A stretch of DNA of 64,000 bases. Source: Nageia nagi. Its lineage: Eukaryota > Pinophyta. A program made the position numbers and the translations under genes. Under the pieces are notes generated by a model. That model was not told the origin of the DNA. It saw nothing but the letters and a program-made list of their open reading frames with translations, and searched no databases. Each line of letters opens with the position of its first letter. Position 1 is the first letter of the stretch. This document shows, one piece after another, positions 11,291-23,349 of this stretch. Location: assembly GCA_050084985.1 (NCBI GenBank), contig JBITNC010000002.1, positions 7,626,001 to 7,690,000 on the forward strand, in the 5' to 3' direction.

Positions 11291-11799
11291 CATGAAGCTC
11301 TGGCTATCATTTTAAAATGGTAATCTAGGCTATGTAAGTTCCTATAACTTTTCTATCTCTTAATTCAATTTGGCTTTAAATTTTAAGTTCTAAATGCTTT
11401 GGAAACTTGTGTGCTTGAAATTCGCTAAGTGTTATAATAGAGAGCATGGGGGGAATTTTATTCATCCAAGATTAGTAAGATTTCCATTAATGGTAATTAA
11501 TATTCAAGGATCTTGAGACCCATACATTGTACGAATTAAGCTGGCATAAGTTGGATAAGTAGTTTCAAAGCATGCTAGACTTAATTTATGGTACTTATGC
11601 AATGGTTTGTGAAATTCAAGAAAATCTTTCCTTAAATGCTACCTTATTCAATTGATAGCTAAGTAGTACATCAATATTAACTCTTATTCATGCCAAATTA
11701 ATGTTGAACATTAATGACTATCTACCTTTTGAGAATTATGTGTAGAAAATGTACAAGTCCTTTTTTTTTAAAAACTATTTACAATATACATTGTTTTGT

Positions 11800-13085
11800 A
11801 GGTACTACAAGATCACCTCATCACCTAGTGATGTTTTAAATAGATCTCATTGATGGGAATAGGTAATTCCTAGGAAATGATAATATATTGTAATTTTAAT
11901 GCATTACTTTACATGGCTTGAGTGATGATGTAAGGTCCACTCTAAAGAGAATCAAATTTTTAGTATCTTTCAGGCTTTGTTCTTTCCTCATCCCATTTGA
12001 GGACAATATCACTTGGTTCAAAACTTCATCTAAGAACACTTTTTCTTATCAAACCACTTCTTAACAATGTTTTGATGATGTTGGAGTGATTCATATGCTT
12101 TGTTTTGGTCTTCCTCCAATTTCAATAGCTAATTATACATGGATTGTAGTGGCTCAAAGTGATGGTCCTCCATTTCTTATAGGATTTTCAATGCTAGTAA
12201 CTCCATGTGTATTGAAAACATAGGTATTTTACCATATAAAAATGCATATAGGGATGTCTTTATTGATAATTTTATATTAATCCTATCTACACATAATACA
12301 AAGTCTAATTATGTATGCCATTATCTGGAATTCCTTTCAATTGTTATCTTGATGATCCAAGTTAGATTTTTGTTAGTTGATTCAGCTAACTCATTTCCTT
12401 ATGAGTAATAGTTTGAAGAGAATAACTAGTACACTCCATATTAAGATACAAAGCTTGATAAATTACCTTCAATAAATCTTAGGCCATTTTTTGACACAAT
12501 AGTCTATAGAATTTTGAAGCAAGTGATTATCTTTTTAATCATTTCTATCATCTCTTCTTGATTTGCATTTTTACATGGCATAGCCTCTGACCATCTAGTG
12601 AAGTAATATATTGCAATCATTATAAATGTATGGCCTACTAAGGAATTTGGGTTTATAACACCAATGAAGTTCATACCCCATTTTTGAAAGGGTTCTTCAA
12701 CTACCATAGGTTTAAGAGGCATTGCAGCTTGTTTCTTCTTTCCCACAAATCTATTGCATTTATCATATTCCTAGGCAATCTTGAATGAATCTTGAAATAT
12801 AGTGGGCAAATAATATCTAGCTTGGAATACTTTTGTTGTTGTAGTTGGTCCACTATAATGCCCACTAGGGAATCTATAATGAAATTAATGTAATATTATA
12901 TGGGATTCATCTTGAGTCACACATCTTAACAGGGTTTGATCAAAAAATTTCTATACAAATGGTCAGTTATCATGATAAACTTGAGGACATGCAACTTGAA
13001 TCTCCTTCTTTGAAATCTATCTAGAGCTTCAGGGCACCTACCAATTTAGAAACAAATCATGATTTGTTTAATCTAATCGCTTTTT
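11800..13085 (-). pseudogene. T integrase
   Basis: The core begins with WGMNFIGVINPNS and GHTFIMIA-YYFTRW (12504-12746). The first catalytic Asp of the family (WGMDFIG) has become Asn. The C-terminal domain is at about 11850-12010, with DIVLKWDEERTKPE and SGPYIIT. The codon before SGPY is TAG where AB/CD have Trp, a G-to-A nonsense change. A degraded zinc domain lies at about 12750-13060. The domain order and the AB/CD copies support the call; the enzyme is dead. Confidence 0.75.
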
Positions 13086-13089
13086 TGAT

Positions 13090-13690
13090 TAAGTTATTAT
13101 TCATCCTCCATAAGAACGATCATATGTGAAGCTTCAGCTATATTTTTACAAAGAGCTCTACCTCTGATAAGCTTGGTTGGCTTAATTTCTATATCATATT
13201 TCATTATTTTAGTAATCCAACCGACTTTTCCTTCACCTATATCTCCTTGTATAATATACTTTCTTACATCTAGATGGATAGTAAATACAAGGATTCTATT
13301 ATGGGAGGCATAATGCTTGAATTTTTTAAGCCCCTTCATTATGGAAAACACTTATTTTTTAATAAATGAGTACCTTTTCTAGTATTGATGTAGTGTTTAA
13401 CTATGAAAGGCAATCGAACATTCTTCATTGTTGTCATCTTTTTATGTTGGAATTGCAGTAATGCTCCTATCTGGTCCATGTGCATACATGATGAAATCTT
13501 TTGCCATTTTAAGATTTTTAAGCATAAGAGCTTTTGTTATAGCCTTTTTTATTTCATTGAATGCTACTTTTTCTTCATATGACCAAAAAAATACAACATA
13601 TTTCTTTAGCATTGAAGTGATTAGGGATAGAATCTTTGAAAAGTTATTGATAAATTTTCTAACAAAATTGATTTAACCAAGGAATGACTA
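13090..13690 (-). pseudogene. T RNase H domain
   Basis: The C-terminal part and connection segment are in the open stretch 13097-13351. It has HNRILVFTIHLDVRKYI and EVGWITKI-like text, and the AB copy shows the same pattern at the same place. The N-terminal half (to about 13680) can be followed by family resemblance only: a tether followed by a region with ACG/TGG-rich codons now full of stops. It works with RT, removing template RNA. Confidence 0.6.
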
Positions 13691-14400
13691 TAAGGCCTTC
13701 TTATTGGAGGAGAGTGGCAATGCTTTTATAGCTTTTACTCTATATAGATCAATTTTTAGTCCCTCTTTTGAGACAATGTGGCCAATTAATTTAACTTGGT
13801 TGACCATAAAAATTGATTTTTTTGAATTTATTGAAATGCCACATTTCATGCATTTTTCAAAGACTAGTCTTAGATGTTCCAGGTGATCACTTCTGATTCT
13901 AGAGAAGACTATGATATCATCTAGATAGATTAGTATAATCTTATTTATTAGTTTTCCAAATGCATGATCCATGGATCTTTGAAAAGTAGCTCCTACATTA
14001 GAAAGACCAAATGGCATTCTTTAAAAAGCAAATATCTCCCATTTAGTTGTAAATGCAGTTTTGAATTGATTTTCATCTTTCACCCAAATCTAGTTAAATT
14101 TTGAGTAACCATCAATCATTTAAAAATAGTAAGCTCTAGCTACTATATGTAATATTTTACCCATAGGAGGGAGAGGATAATTATCTTGAAGAGACACTTG
14201 ATTCAAATTTTTGAAATCAACATAGAGTCTAATTTCTCCACTTTTCTTTCTAATAGGAACTAGATTTGCAACCCAAGAAGAATGCTTGATAGATAAATAA
14301 TTTTTGAATCAAGGAGCTTGATTAACTATTGTTTTATAGCTTTCTCTATTTTAGGGTTTACTAGTCTTTATTTTTTCTTGTATAGTTTGACATCTAGTTC
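13690..14400 (-). pseudogene. T reverse transcriptase
   Basis: The palm is open at 13688-14017: MPFGLSNVGATFQRSMDHAF, then the catalytic IYLDDIIVFS, then GISINSKKS and LIGHIVSKEG. The upstream half continues to about 14330 with VPIRKKSGEIRLYVDF, NLNQVSL and YPLPPM. The YLDD aspartates are intact. Stops and at least one frame change separate the halves. RT follows aRNH in this element instead of preceding it. Confidence 0.9.
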
Positions 14401-15330
14401 AAACTCAATTGTGTGTTGGATGACATTCTTGTCATATGTCTTAAGATCATTATAAGTCTAGGCAATTAATTGGAAAAACTTATGATAAATTTGAAACATA
14501 ATAACCTTTTATATATCAAAACACTTAGAACCAAATTTTATATACTTCCTAAGTTCTACTTCTAACTTAACATAATTCTCCTTCAGGATGGTCATAGACT
14601 TAGCCTTTTGGAAATATTCTGAATCAAATAGTCATTCAAAAGAGAGCAATCCTTTTAGTATAACATTGTTTCTAAGTTGAATAACATCTAATTTTTGGAA
14701 ACAATTAGGCTTTTCTTAATACCAAAAGTGTGAGCCACTACTTCATACATGAGGAAGTTCATAATATGCTCATCGAAGTTAAATACTTGCTAGAAGTTTG
14801 CAGCATTAGGTATTGAAGGCCTACATTGAACTTTGACTCTAAGAGCTCCTCTTTTATAATGAGAAAGATTATAATGTGCCCCTCTTCTAGTAAGTGCATT
14901 AGCTATTTGGTTGTACCTTCTAGGAATAGATATAAAATTGATAACCAAATATGACTCTAATAAATTCCACACTCTATTCCTATAGTTCTTTAGTTAATGA
15001 TATTTTTGCACTAATTTTCTTTTTGACTTACTTAATGACCAATTCTAAATCTCCATGGATAATTAGGCACTTGATTCCTATATTGATTACTTTAGATAAC
15101 CCTAAACAAAGGGCTTTATACTCAATAATATTATTTTTACAAGTCCATATGAGTCAGAAGGAGAATCTTTTAGTATTTTCCTTTAGATATTTGAACACCA
15201 TTCTAGCTCTACATCCATGTTTACATCAGGATCCATCAAAATACATCATCCATATCTCATGTTCTTTATCATTAGTGATTTATATTAGCTAATTTTTCTC
15301 ATATAAATAATAATTTTCCATACCAGCATC
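14401..15330 (-). pseudogene. T aRNH domain and aRNH-RT linker
   Basis: The end of aRNH is clear at 14790-14972: SIPRRYNQIANALTRRGA, matching the family's IPR--NQ-ADALA--GA. In this copy the last catalytic Asp (ADAL) reads Asn. Upstream (about 14980-15300), the pieces for the GDSELI and TNN-EYEAL motifs fall at the expected spacing but are badly decayed. The stretch 14401-14780 is linker without a recognisable motif. The domain lies between protease and RT, as in AB and CD. Confidence 0.72.
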
Positions 15331-15469
15331 TATGACCTAGTAATTTAGATCATTTACTGAAATAACTTCAATTGTTAGTAGTGATTCCCTTAGTGTGTCC
15401 CTTTCAAATACTTACACTAGTTATGGATCATTCATACAATTTTATTCATTGATTCTTTTGAGATAGACA

Positions 15470-16310
15470 ATTTTGATGCTTTCATTCAAAAATTTTACCT
15501 ATTTATCTTGAAAAGAAAGTAGAAGGTGACTGTAGTCTAAAGCTAGATATCCTCCCAATTTAGTAGTAAATTCTCTGAAAAGAAATATTCTAAATAAAGG
15601 TGGAAGATCAACTACAATAATATCTTGGACAACACAAATATTAGGAAAAGCATTCAAAGTTACTTGAACTCCTTTGATAATACCAACTACATCTATTGAG
15701 GAAGAATCTAATTGTATGACACCATCAATACATCTTATAATATATAGCTTAATTTCATCTACAACAACTTTAAGGATCACAGTTATTGTAGCTTTGGCAT
15801 CAATCATACAGTTGTTCAATACTCAACCTTTTAGTCTAAGAGATAAATAAAAAGGTGGGGGTCTTCTTATACCTATCAGAGCTAGATGGACAACTTCAAA
15901 CATTGCATAGATAGGATTCTTTTCATTTTCCCTTTTTTACTATTTCTTAACTTCAAAGCTTCTTGCAAAAGATCTAATTGACCTAGTATCTTTAATGCAT
16001 CTAACATGGTCATCCTAAAAGGAGTCTTATTTAATTCTTCCATAATATTGTATGGAGCATATGAGATGAACTTACTTGATTTTTCTTATTGATGTGTTCT
16101 AAAATGTTGAGTAGCCTTTTCTTTATGATAATCAATAAAAAAGGATATCTCAATGTACTAGGTATTTCCTTCTTTAGGACTTCTTTTCTAGTAGCTGAGA
16201 AGTTTATTTCAATTAGGGCATTACTACTTGTATTTGATAGAATAGTACCTAGATTTAATGGAGCTTCATGTTGTTGGTTTTGAGGTTGAGCTAAGGGAGT
16301 CATAGCTTTC
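15470..16310 (-). pseudogene. T aspartic protease and upstream linker
   Basis: The open stretch 15499-15819 aligns with the AB and CD protease in VIQLDSSSIDVVGIIK, DIIVVDLPPLFR and FTTKLGGYLALDYSH. The active-site motif reads MIDAKAT, where a working enzyme would have D-S/T-G. AB and CD read VDSKVAT, so Lys stands at or beside the Gly position in all three. A second open stretch (16031-16303) is the linker joining gag to protease and has the same ST-RYPFL text seen in AB. Confidence 0.75.
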
Positions 16311-17830
16311 TTAGGTTTAGGTTGTACTTGAGTGGATGCTTGATATTGTTGAATGGCTTAAGGTTGCTATGGAACTATTGAAGAAGTTGCTCTAGTTTGA
16401 ACATAATTTACTTATTCTTAAGCATATATCAGAAGTCAAAATTTCACCATTATGAGATCAATAGCAAGATCTGATGTAGGTTCCACCATCTGCATAGAAT
16501 GTAAGCCTAAGTATTGATGTTGATACATCACACATGAATCTAGAAAATGAGGAGTTGAACATGGTGGACACCATTTTGTAATGCTAAAGCAACATTATCT
16601 ATAGAACTAGTCATAAATGATTACCATATCATCTATAATTAAAACCATGATTCTACCTTTCTTACAAAGTGAGCTTATTGGTTAGATTCTTGATAGTTAC
16701 CTCCAACTACCTTATTCTTTTCTCTTCTTGAGATTTAGGTTCAGCACCAGTACTTATGGATGTAAGAGTAGGTAATGTTGGTAACTGGTTTTGGACAATA
16801 GGTTTGGGAGGGGGTGGTTTTGGTAAAAAATACAGGGTGACCTATTTGTGGATCTTGTTTAGGAGGTAAATTCAAAAATAAAGGCATGATTATTCTAGGC
16901 TACATTTTATCAAAGGACACCAAGGTATGTTTTGCAATTTTTGCTATTTGGTAAACATGTAGGAATGTATCTCTTGACATAACAATAAGCATACTAAGGT
17001 TAGGAGGAAAGCCTTCCTGTAATACACCAAATCTTATGCATTTATTGGTCTAATCCTTACTAGTATGGATTTTCATGTTCTTTCAAATCTGATATTGAAA
17101 TCATCAATAGATTCATGAGGATATCTTTTGATACATGCTATAAGGATAAGGAATATGCTATCATCACCACCTATAATAAATCTTTTAATTAAAACCTGAC
17201 ATAACTCTCTCCATGAATTTATAGATTGGGGGGTAAGAGTTTTGATTCACTCAACTACTTTGCCTTCAAAAGAGTGTGACAGTAATATAGTCATCACAAT
17301 TTCATCTATAATATCAATGCTTTAAGCCAATAAAGATACATCTTGATAATGTTCATATGGTGTCTTTTCAGAGACATCATACTTAGGTAAAACTTTAAAA
17401 GCTACTTAAGGTGCAGGAGGGGAATTAGTAGCAACAACCAAAGGATGACTATTATTCTAGGTAAAAAAAATTGCTAGTTGAGCCATACTTGGAGAATGGG
17501 TAGGAGATGAAGGATTTTTAGAGAATGATTCAAATACAATTAATAGTGGGATTTTTATTAAGGGAACTAAAGGAAACACAACTTGAGAAATCTTTTTCCT
17601 AGTCCTCCTATGAGGAACTAAAAGCTCTTGAAATCTAGGCTATCTAAGGGAATTTTTGGCACTACTTCTAGTTAGTCTGCATTCTGGAGGTGCTAGGGTT
17701 CAAAACATTGATTGATTAATAGCAATGTTGCCAATAAGGTTAAAACAACCTTATTATATTAAAGGATTTAATTGATAGCCCATAGCCCACTAGATGAGGC
17801 TATCAAGCCTAACTACACCCGCTAAATATG
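16311..17830 (-). pseudogene. T gag with CX2CX3HX4C zinc knuckle
   Basis: The zinc knuckle is at 16532-16570: CPPC, then H three residues on and C four after that. The same spacing occurs in AB (43042-43080). Upstream, at about 17000-17130, the capsid-type core has ESIDDFNIRFERT, matching the family pattern of an aromatic/basic helix before a YY--AF stretch. The rest is low-complexity and broken. Gag would assemble the particle and bind element RNA through the knuckle. The start codon cannot be fixed. Confidence 0.65.
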
Positions 17831-17844
17831 GAATTTACCTCATG

Positions 17845-17862
17845 GTCCCACTAGGTATGCCA
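17845..17862 (-). promoter_or_regulatory. T putative primer-binding site
   Basis: TGGCATACCTAGTGGGAC on the minus strand aligns with TGGAATTCTTAATGGAAC in AB and TGGCATTCCCAATGGAAC in CD, each 10-17 bp inside the LTR border. The tRNA is not assigned. The TGG start and the CC--TGGGAC-like tail resemble non-Met primer sites. Confidence 0.5.
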
Positions 17863-17879
17863 AAAATGGAACTTGCTAC

Positions 17880-19630
17880 TATTGATTGGTATAGCATAAC
17901 CTCAAAGGATTTGGTCTGGTCTTGTTCTCCATTGCCCATAATGGTAGGTTCCTTGAAAGAAAAAAAGATGGTGGGGATGTGCTCGTATTATTTTTCTTCT
18001 CAATCTTTGGGTTATAGGTCAGTTCTTATCTATATTTAAGGTCAAAAGTATTATGAAATAAATGAAAGTGTAAAGAGTTACAAGAAAGAGACAAGTAAAT
18101 AAAAAGAGATAAAATAAGAAATTTACAACCCAAGCATTATAGCATGGGTAACAATCCATAGCTAAGATTAAGAATAGTAAGCTATCTCACACTTGGGGTA
18201 TCACAATCATAATACATAACCATAATTTGAAGAAAACATTTCACACATAACATTCACAAAAGCAATAAATAGCCACTTTGTTGCAAGAGGGCAAAGCATT
18301 ATCTGTGTATTATCATATGTGAGTATATCTTATAGATTTAGGAAAATTTACTAGAATGTTTGACCCTTTTGATCTCTAAAAGTTAGCTATTTATACATCT
18401 TTCCCCCTTCTTAGGTGGTTGTATTTCGTTAACATACATAATTGCTATCATTGAATGAAATAACTAAAACAACACTGTTTACATAAATACTACAACTATG
18501 TTAGATTACACAGTGAATAAGTATAAATGGCATGACTATTTGAGAATTTTCAATTTCTAAATAGCCATTTCCATAGAGCTGCAATCATTCTAACATATCA
18601 AGGAATCCCTATAACTGATTGAAGATAGCACTATAGCTATTTGAGTAATTATTTATCTACAAATTGATGGGTACAATTTGGTACCATGCTCTATTAGTTG
18701 CTATCTACTTCTCTGCAACCTTTATGATCTCTATTGTATATGTCAATAATTAGAGTAATGGTGGTTGATAAAAATTATGTTAACTTGGTTCAAGAAGAAA
18801 CTGCCACTGTTATGTGGAAATGAGTTGGTGTCAATGCATTAATGGGGCCTTGAGGGTTAAACACTTAAGATAAAGTGGACATAGGTATTCCTTCTTATGC
18901 ATTACTCTTACCTTTTCTTGGTGGATTCTATGTTCTTCATTTGAGCTTTGTTGATGATTTAACTCTTTCAAGACCCATTGATTTCAATCAAAAATTATGA
19001 CATCATCTCTCAGAATCTATGGGCTTTGTTTTATGTCTTCATAAACCTTCACCTACCATTACTTATTTTGGAACTTACTAATTTTAGACAAAAATTATGA
19101 CATCATCTCTTAGAATTTGTAGGCTTTGTTTGATGTCTTCATAAATCTTCATTGGCCATTGCTTATTTCAAGACCTATTGATTTTAATCAAAAATTATGA
19201 CATCATCTCTCAAAATCAGTAGGCTCTAGTTGATGCCAAAATAAATCTTCACCCACCATTGCTTATTTTTGAACCCATTGATTTCAATCAAAAATTATGA
19301 GTTCATCTCTTAGAATCAATGGGATTTATTTGATTTCTTCATAAATCTTCACCCACCATTGCTTATTCTAGGACCTATTGATTTTAATCAAAAACTATGA
19401 CATCATCACTTAGAATTGATAGGCTCTATTTGATGTATTTATAAATCTTCACCCACCTTTGCTTGTTCTAGGATTCACTAATTTTAATCAAAAACTATTA
19501 CATCATCACTTAGAATCAATGAGCTCTATTTTCTTCATTTGGACTTTGTTGATGATCTAGCTCTTTTGGGACCTACTGATTTCAATCAAAAACTATGACA
19601 TCATCTCTTAGAATCAAGAAGTAAAAAGAG
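17880..19630 (-). repeat. T 5' LTR with internal 100-bp array
   Basis: The border at TATTGATTGG matches TATTGATGG in A and D and follows the aligned primer site. Beyond it the sequence is noncoding and AT-rich, and contains the 100-bp array near its far end. The outer end is approximate: I place it just after the array, where weak plus-strand coding traces of P begin. About 1.75 kb, comparable to LTR C. Confidence 0.5.
18961..19615 (-). repeat. Tandem array, 100-bp unit, about 6.5 copies
   Basis: The block AAAATTATGACATCATCTCT begins at 18991 and recurs at 19091, 19191, 19291, 19391 and 19491 with small changes, an exact 100-bp spacing. The last copy is 98 bp further on. Each unit also has a short palindrome (TTGATTTTAATCAA or TTGATTTCAATCAA) and CTTCACCCACCATTGCTTATT. 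First and last units share a variant with TTTGTTGATGAT that is absent from the middle ones. Confidence 0.95.
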
Positions 19631-22159
19631 ATTTAAGAGATGATATATAATGAAGATACTTCATCCTCTAAGTTTGAGATGGATTTCTCTACCAAAGAAG
19701 AACCCAATATTAAATGGAATTCAACAAACCACTAAATGACCAAGAAATAATATACCAAAGTAAATAGCTCCACCTCTAGTTAGAACAATTAAGAGTTAGA
19801 TATTGGAGGATTTAATTCCAAAGGTGAGCTCATTACTATGGTGGAGATCTAAGAATTTCAAAGTAAAGCGGAGAAGAGAAAAAGTTCCAAGCATACTAGT
19901 ATCAGTACTACAAAATAAAAGTGTAATACCTACCATGCATCATGATCCTTTCACATTTCACATGCCATGGATATGTTTGAATATGATAATTCTTTTTTGG
20001 ATGTCCTACGACCATAAATGAAATATCTTAAGTCTCATACCAATTGAAAAGAAAGGAAGTTCCACTTTATGCCTAATTTAGTTCCAATATGGGGCTAATA
20101 TCAGGTAATGTCCTTCTACAATGAATCTCTTTTTAGTTTTTCATAATAAAAAAATCATATGCCTTTTTATTCCTTCCATTTCATGTAGAATATACATGCA
20201 TCTAAAATAGCATAGGATTGCATTTTCATAAAAAAGATCTTACATTTCCCTTTATTGGTTGGGGGCATAATTAGCCTTCATCATTTTAAATTTTCTTGAT
20301 CAAGTCTATCTAAATCTTTTCAACCCTATCTAAGTTATCATAATTCATCCAAATTTGTCTAATTTTGCTTAAGTCTATACAAATTTTTTCAAAGTTTGTC
20401 AAGATCTATCTAAGTTTGTCTAAGTGGCCCAAAGTTGTGAACATGCTACAAATGCAAATTCTAAGGTACTAGTATCAATACAAATTAGGTATGAATTCAA
20501 ATTTTTATAATATTCATGATGTTTCATAAGTTTTATTTTCAAAGGAACTTACTCATGATAAACTTAAAGAGTCCTCATGGAATGGGGGCATGAATTCTTA
20601 ACTTGGGGGCAGTAAGGATGCCCATATGAGTTAGATTTTAAGTGAAATTGGGTTTTCAATTTATTTTTTGGTATAAATATCATATTTATACTTCAAAAAG
20701 ATAAATTGAATTAGAGTATTAATTGATAAAAATCTTATTATGCAAATGTATAAGCTCCCTAGCACTAGCTCTCTTCCCAACATGAGCATTGGGATTCAAG
20801 GTTGGAAATTAGGAAAATATTAGAAATTCAGAATCTAAGTGGTTCATGTGGTTAGTTTGGTAAGTTTAGAATGCTTAGTTTAGATATTATCTAGCACTAA
20901 CATTGGGTTCATATTATCATATCTTGGTGACATGACCTCAAGAACTCAAAATGTTGAAGCACTTAACTCCCTTATCTCATATTTATTATTCTCATGCTTC
21001 ATATGCAAAATGATATATTCTATATGATCTATATGCATATGTGATTTCATATGTTCATATGATCTTATAATTCATAAATTTTAAAATATTCTTTATATTG
21101 AAAAATTGACAAATGCTTAAATTCCAAAGTTCATAAAGTTCATAATTTCCCAAAAATAGCAATATTTTACAATGCAAAGATCATTTATGTTCATATTTTC
21201 ACAATGTTCACAAGTTAAAAATTTTTCTATATGTATATGTTCATTAGATGCATATAGATCCCTATGTTTCCTAATTATTCTATTTTTACATTGTAACATG
21301 ATTTCTAAAGTTTTTATATCTTCATATTATCAAAATGCTCTTTAAAAAAAAGCTTCATATCAAAATATCGAGGGACAATATTTTTAGATTTCTCATGCTC
21401 GATCATAGATAAAGTTCAAGGTTTCATATTTGGTATTCAAAGGATGCATAAATATCATATGAATGTTCCAATATTACAAATGTCAATGCTAACACTAGGG
21501 GAAATATTAAAAAAATACCCAAGAAAAGCTCATATTTTATGATCATATATTCAAAGGCTATAGGTAGAGTAAAAAAAGGCTTCAAATTTCCAAGTGTTAT
21601 GTAACACTGATGCTAAGAGAAAATTTAGGTAAACATACTATTTATAAAAATAGACCTATGGGAATGTCCTTAGGAACCATAAAAGGGAGTTTTCTCACCT
21701 TACCTCTTTATTTCAAAGTACATTGTTGTGATTTCATATTATTTCTAATGTTCTCATATGCACATGATTGTTCAATACTTATGTTCTCAAATGATTTATT
21801 GAGTAATATGATATCCTACCTATTGTAATATTTCTTTGACTTATGGTCCTTTATCACTAATATATATAATAGAAATGAAAGCTAGCTATGAGTTTCTTTA
21901 ATTTACAATATTTATACCTAAGGAAGATCTAATGAAATTGAAAGCTCATATTTTTTATGTTTTAACATTCTATGCTTACATCCTTTATTTTTTAGAAAAT
22001 ACTTAACTATAACTCTATAATTCTTTTCTCACGCATCCCAATGGTACCTAGGTAAAGGGTACATGTAATGAAATAGTCCATTATGATGACTCCCTATGGT
22101 ATCTATAGAAAATGATACCCATAATGACATAGTTAATTGTGATGAGACCAAGCATGATT

Positions 22160-22430
22160 TATGAACACCTTTTATGGTTGGGTTATCAAACCATCACCTT
22201 TATGATCATCTTTTATGGTTTGGTTATCAAACCATTACCTTTTTTATAATCTTTGTTAGTAGGGTTATTAACCATTACTTTTATGATCATCTTTGTTAGT
22301 TAGGTTGAAATTAACCATCAATATGTTTGCTTTATGATAACCTTTGTTGGTTAGGTTATTAACCATAAATTTTATGATTAACTTTGTTGGTTGGGTTGAA
22401 ACTAACTATAAATATTAAATACACAATGCT
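22160..22430 (+). repeat. Tandem repeat, about 40 bp x 6, in P 3' UTR
   Basis: Cores of the type TTTGTTAGTTAGGTTATTAACCAT start at about 22171, 22212, 22252, 22292, 22343 and 22383: spacing 40-41 bp with one 51-bp step. This is another repeat-bearing 3' UTR next to a polypurine tract, as in E1, but unrelated in sequence. Confidence 0.85.
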
Positions 22431-22641
22431 CTAATGATCTTTAAAGGTTATTTTTAATTTTCCAATAGTTTTTTTTCAATTGCTTCTTGCTAGTAACTCC
22501 ATCAACAAAAAATGTAAAGAGAGAGTAAAATAAATCACCAATAACTTGTTGATCCTATGAAGATCCAAGAAAAAAATAGGAATTTTATTTTCCTCTTATT
22601 TACTTTTTAAGAATTAATTTCAAATTACTTCATTAAAACTT

Positions 22642-22652
22642 GAAAAGGGGGG
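22642..22652 (+). promoter_or_regulatory. P polypurine tract
   Basis: GAAAAGGGGGG followed by CATA and the LTR start TGTTGATAC. Same layout as E1 (GGGGCATC then TGTTAAC), which supports a related lineage. Confidence 0.8.
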
Positions 22653-22656
22653 CATA

Positions 22657-23349
22657 TGTTGATACATAATTTGGAATATTTATTGGGTCAAACTATATAT
22701 CACATAATGCTCATTATATTAGGATGAATATGGTGTTATGTTATATTTTCATTATTGCTAATGATCTACCTATGTTACTTATTATTTATAATTCTAAACT
22801 TATAAAATGAGAATTATATGCATGGGAAGACTATCAAGTTTTCATCTTGATAGGACTATGCCTATCTGTCACAAATGTTTTGATGTTCTTCAACACCACC
22901 TATTGCCATAGGAATTTGTTAAACTCAAGAGTTATATTTTACTTCACTACTATATTGGATGAAAACAAACTACATTAGATCCAAATCAAGTAACATACAT
23001 CCTTGGATCCCTAGAACTAGCACTGTGACCAATACCAACACCTAGTCAAATACAAAGTATCATTCCAAGATCCCAGATCTGATTCTTTATGTTCATTCAC
23101 ATCCCTTTAAGTGTATAGTCATCATATAGGTAAGTAGTATATATATGTATATCAATATATCACCTCATAAGTTAGGTTATTTTATTATTTCAATTATATC
23201 ATTATTGTTATCTTGATTTAATTCTATTAATTATTGAGTGATTATAGGCATTTAGGTTCCTTTGTGCTTTAATTAAGTATATATAATTTATTCATCCTTT
23301 ATTTCAATTTAAAGTTTCATATTATTATCTACACTCTCCCTCAATCACA
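22657..23349 (+). repeat. P 3' LTR
   Basis: The start TGTTGAT is fixed by the polypurine tract. The end is called at AATCACA, one mismatch from the expected ATCAACA inverted end and exactly where minus-strand protease text of G (PIRVGVKEIPIT) begins. About 693 bp. The right end is provisional. Confidence 0.6.

Larger units (their letters stand above)
7922..19630 (-). mobile_element. T: Ty3/gypsy element with aRNH before RT and an extra 3' ORF
   Basis: In minus-strand order: 5' LTR (about 19630-17880), primer site (17862), gag with zinc knuckle, protease, aRNH, RT, RNase H, integrase and a long ORF downstream of integrase. Its 3' LTR is missing because X interrupts the extra ORF at 7922. It is related to AB and CD by protein motifs and domain order but is clearly a different subfamily, with little DNA identity. 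All reading frames are broken. Confidence 0.85.
19631..23349 (+). mobile_element. P: 3' end of a plus-strand Tat-like element
   Basis: The right end is well marked by a polypurine tract and LTR. Upstream, 19640-20130 has weak plus-strand coding traces (for example EDTSSSKFEMDFSTKEE and GELITMVEI) that I cannot assign. 20130-22150 is AT-rich with no gene; it shows degenerate echoes of TCTATCTAAGTTTGTC (20290-20420) and TTCATAT-rich DNA (20990-21240). 22160-22430 holds 40-bp repeats. The left side is cut by T, so T appears to be inserted in P. Confidence 0.6.

Noticed and set aside
18961-19615. CRISPR-like array
   Set aside because: The 100-bp units are joined end to end, with no short repeat plus unique spacer structure, and sit inside a plant LTR.
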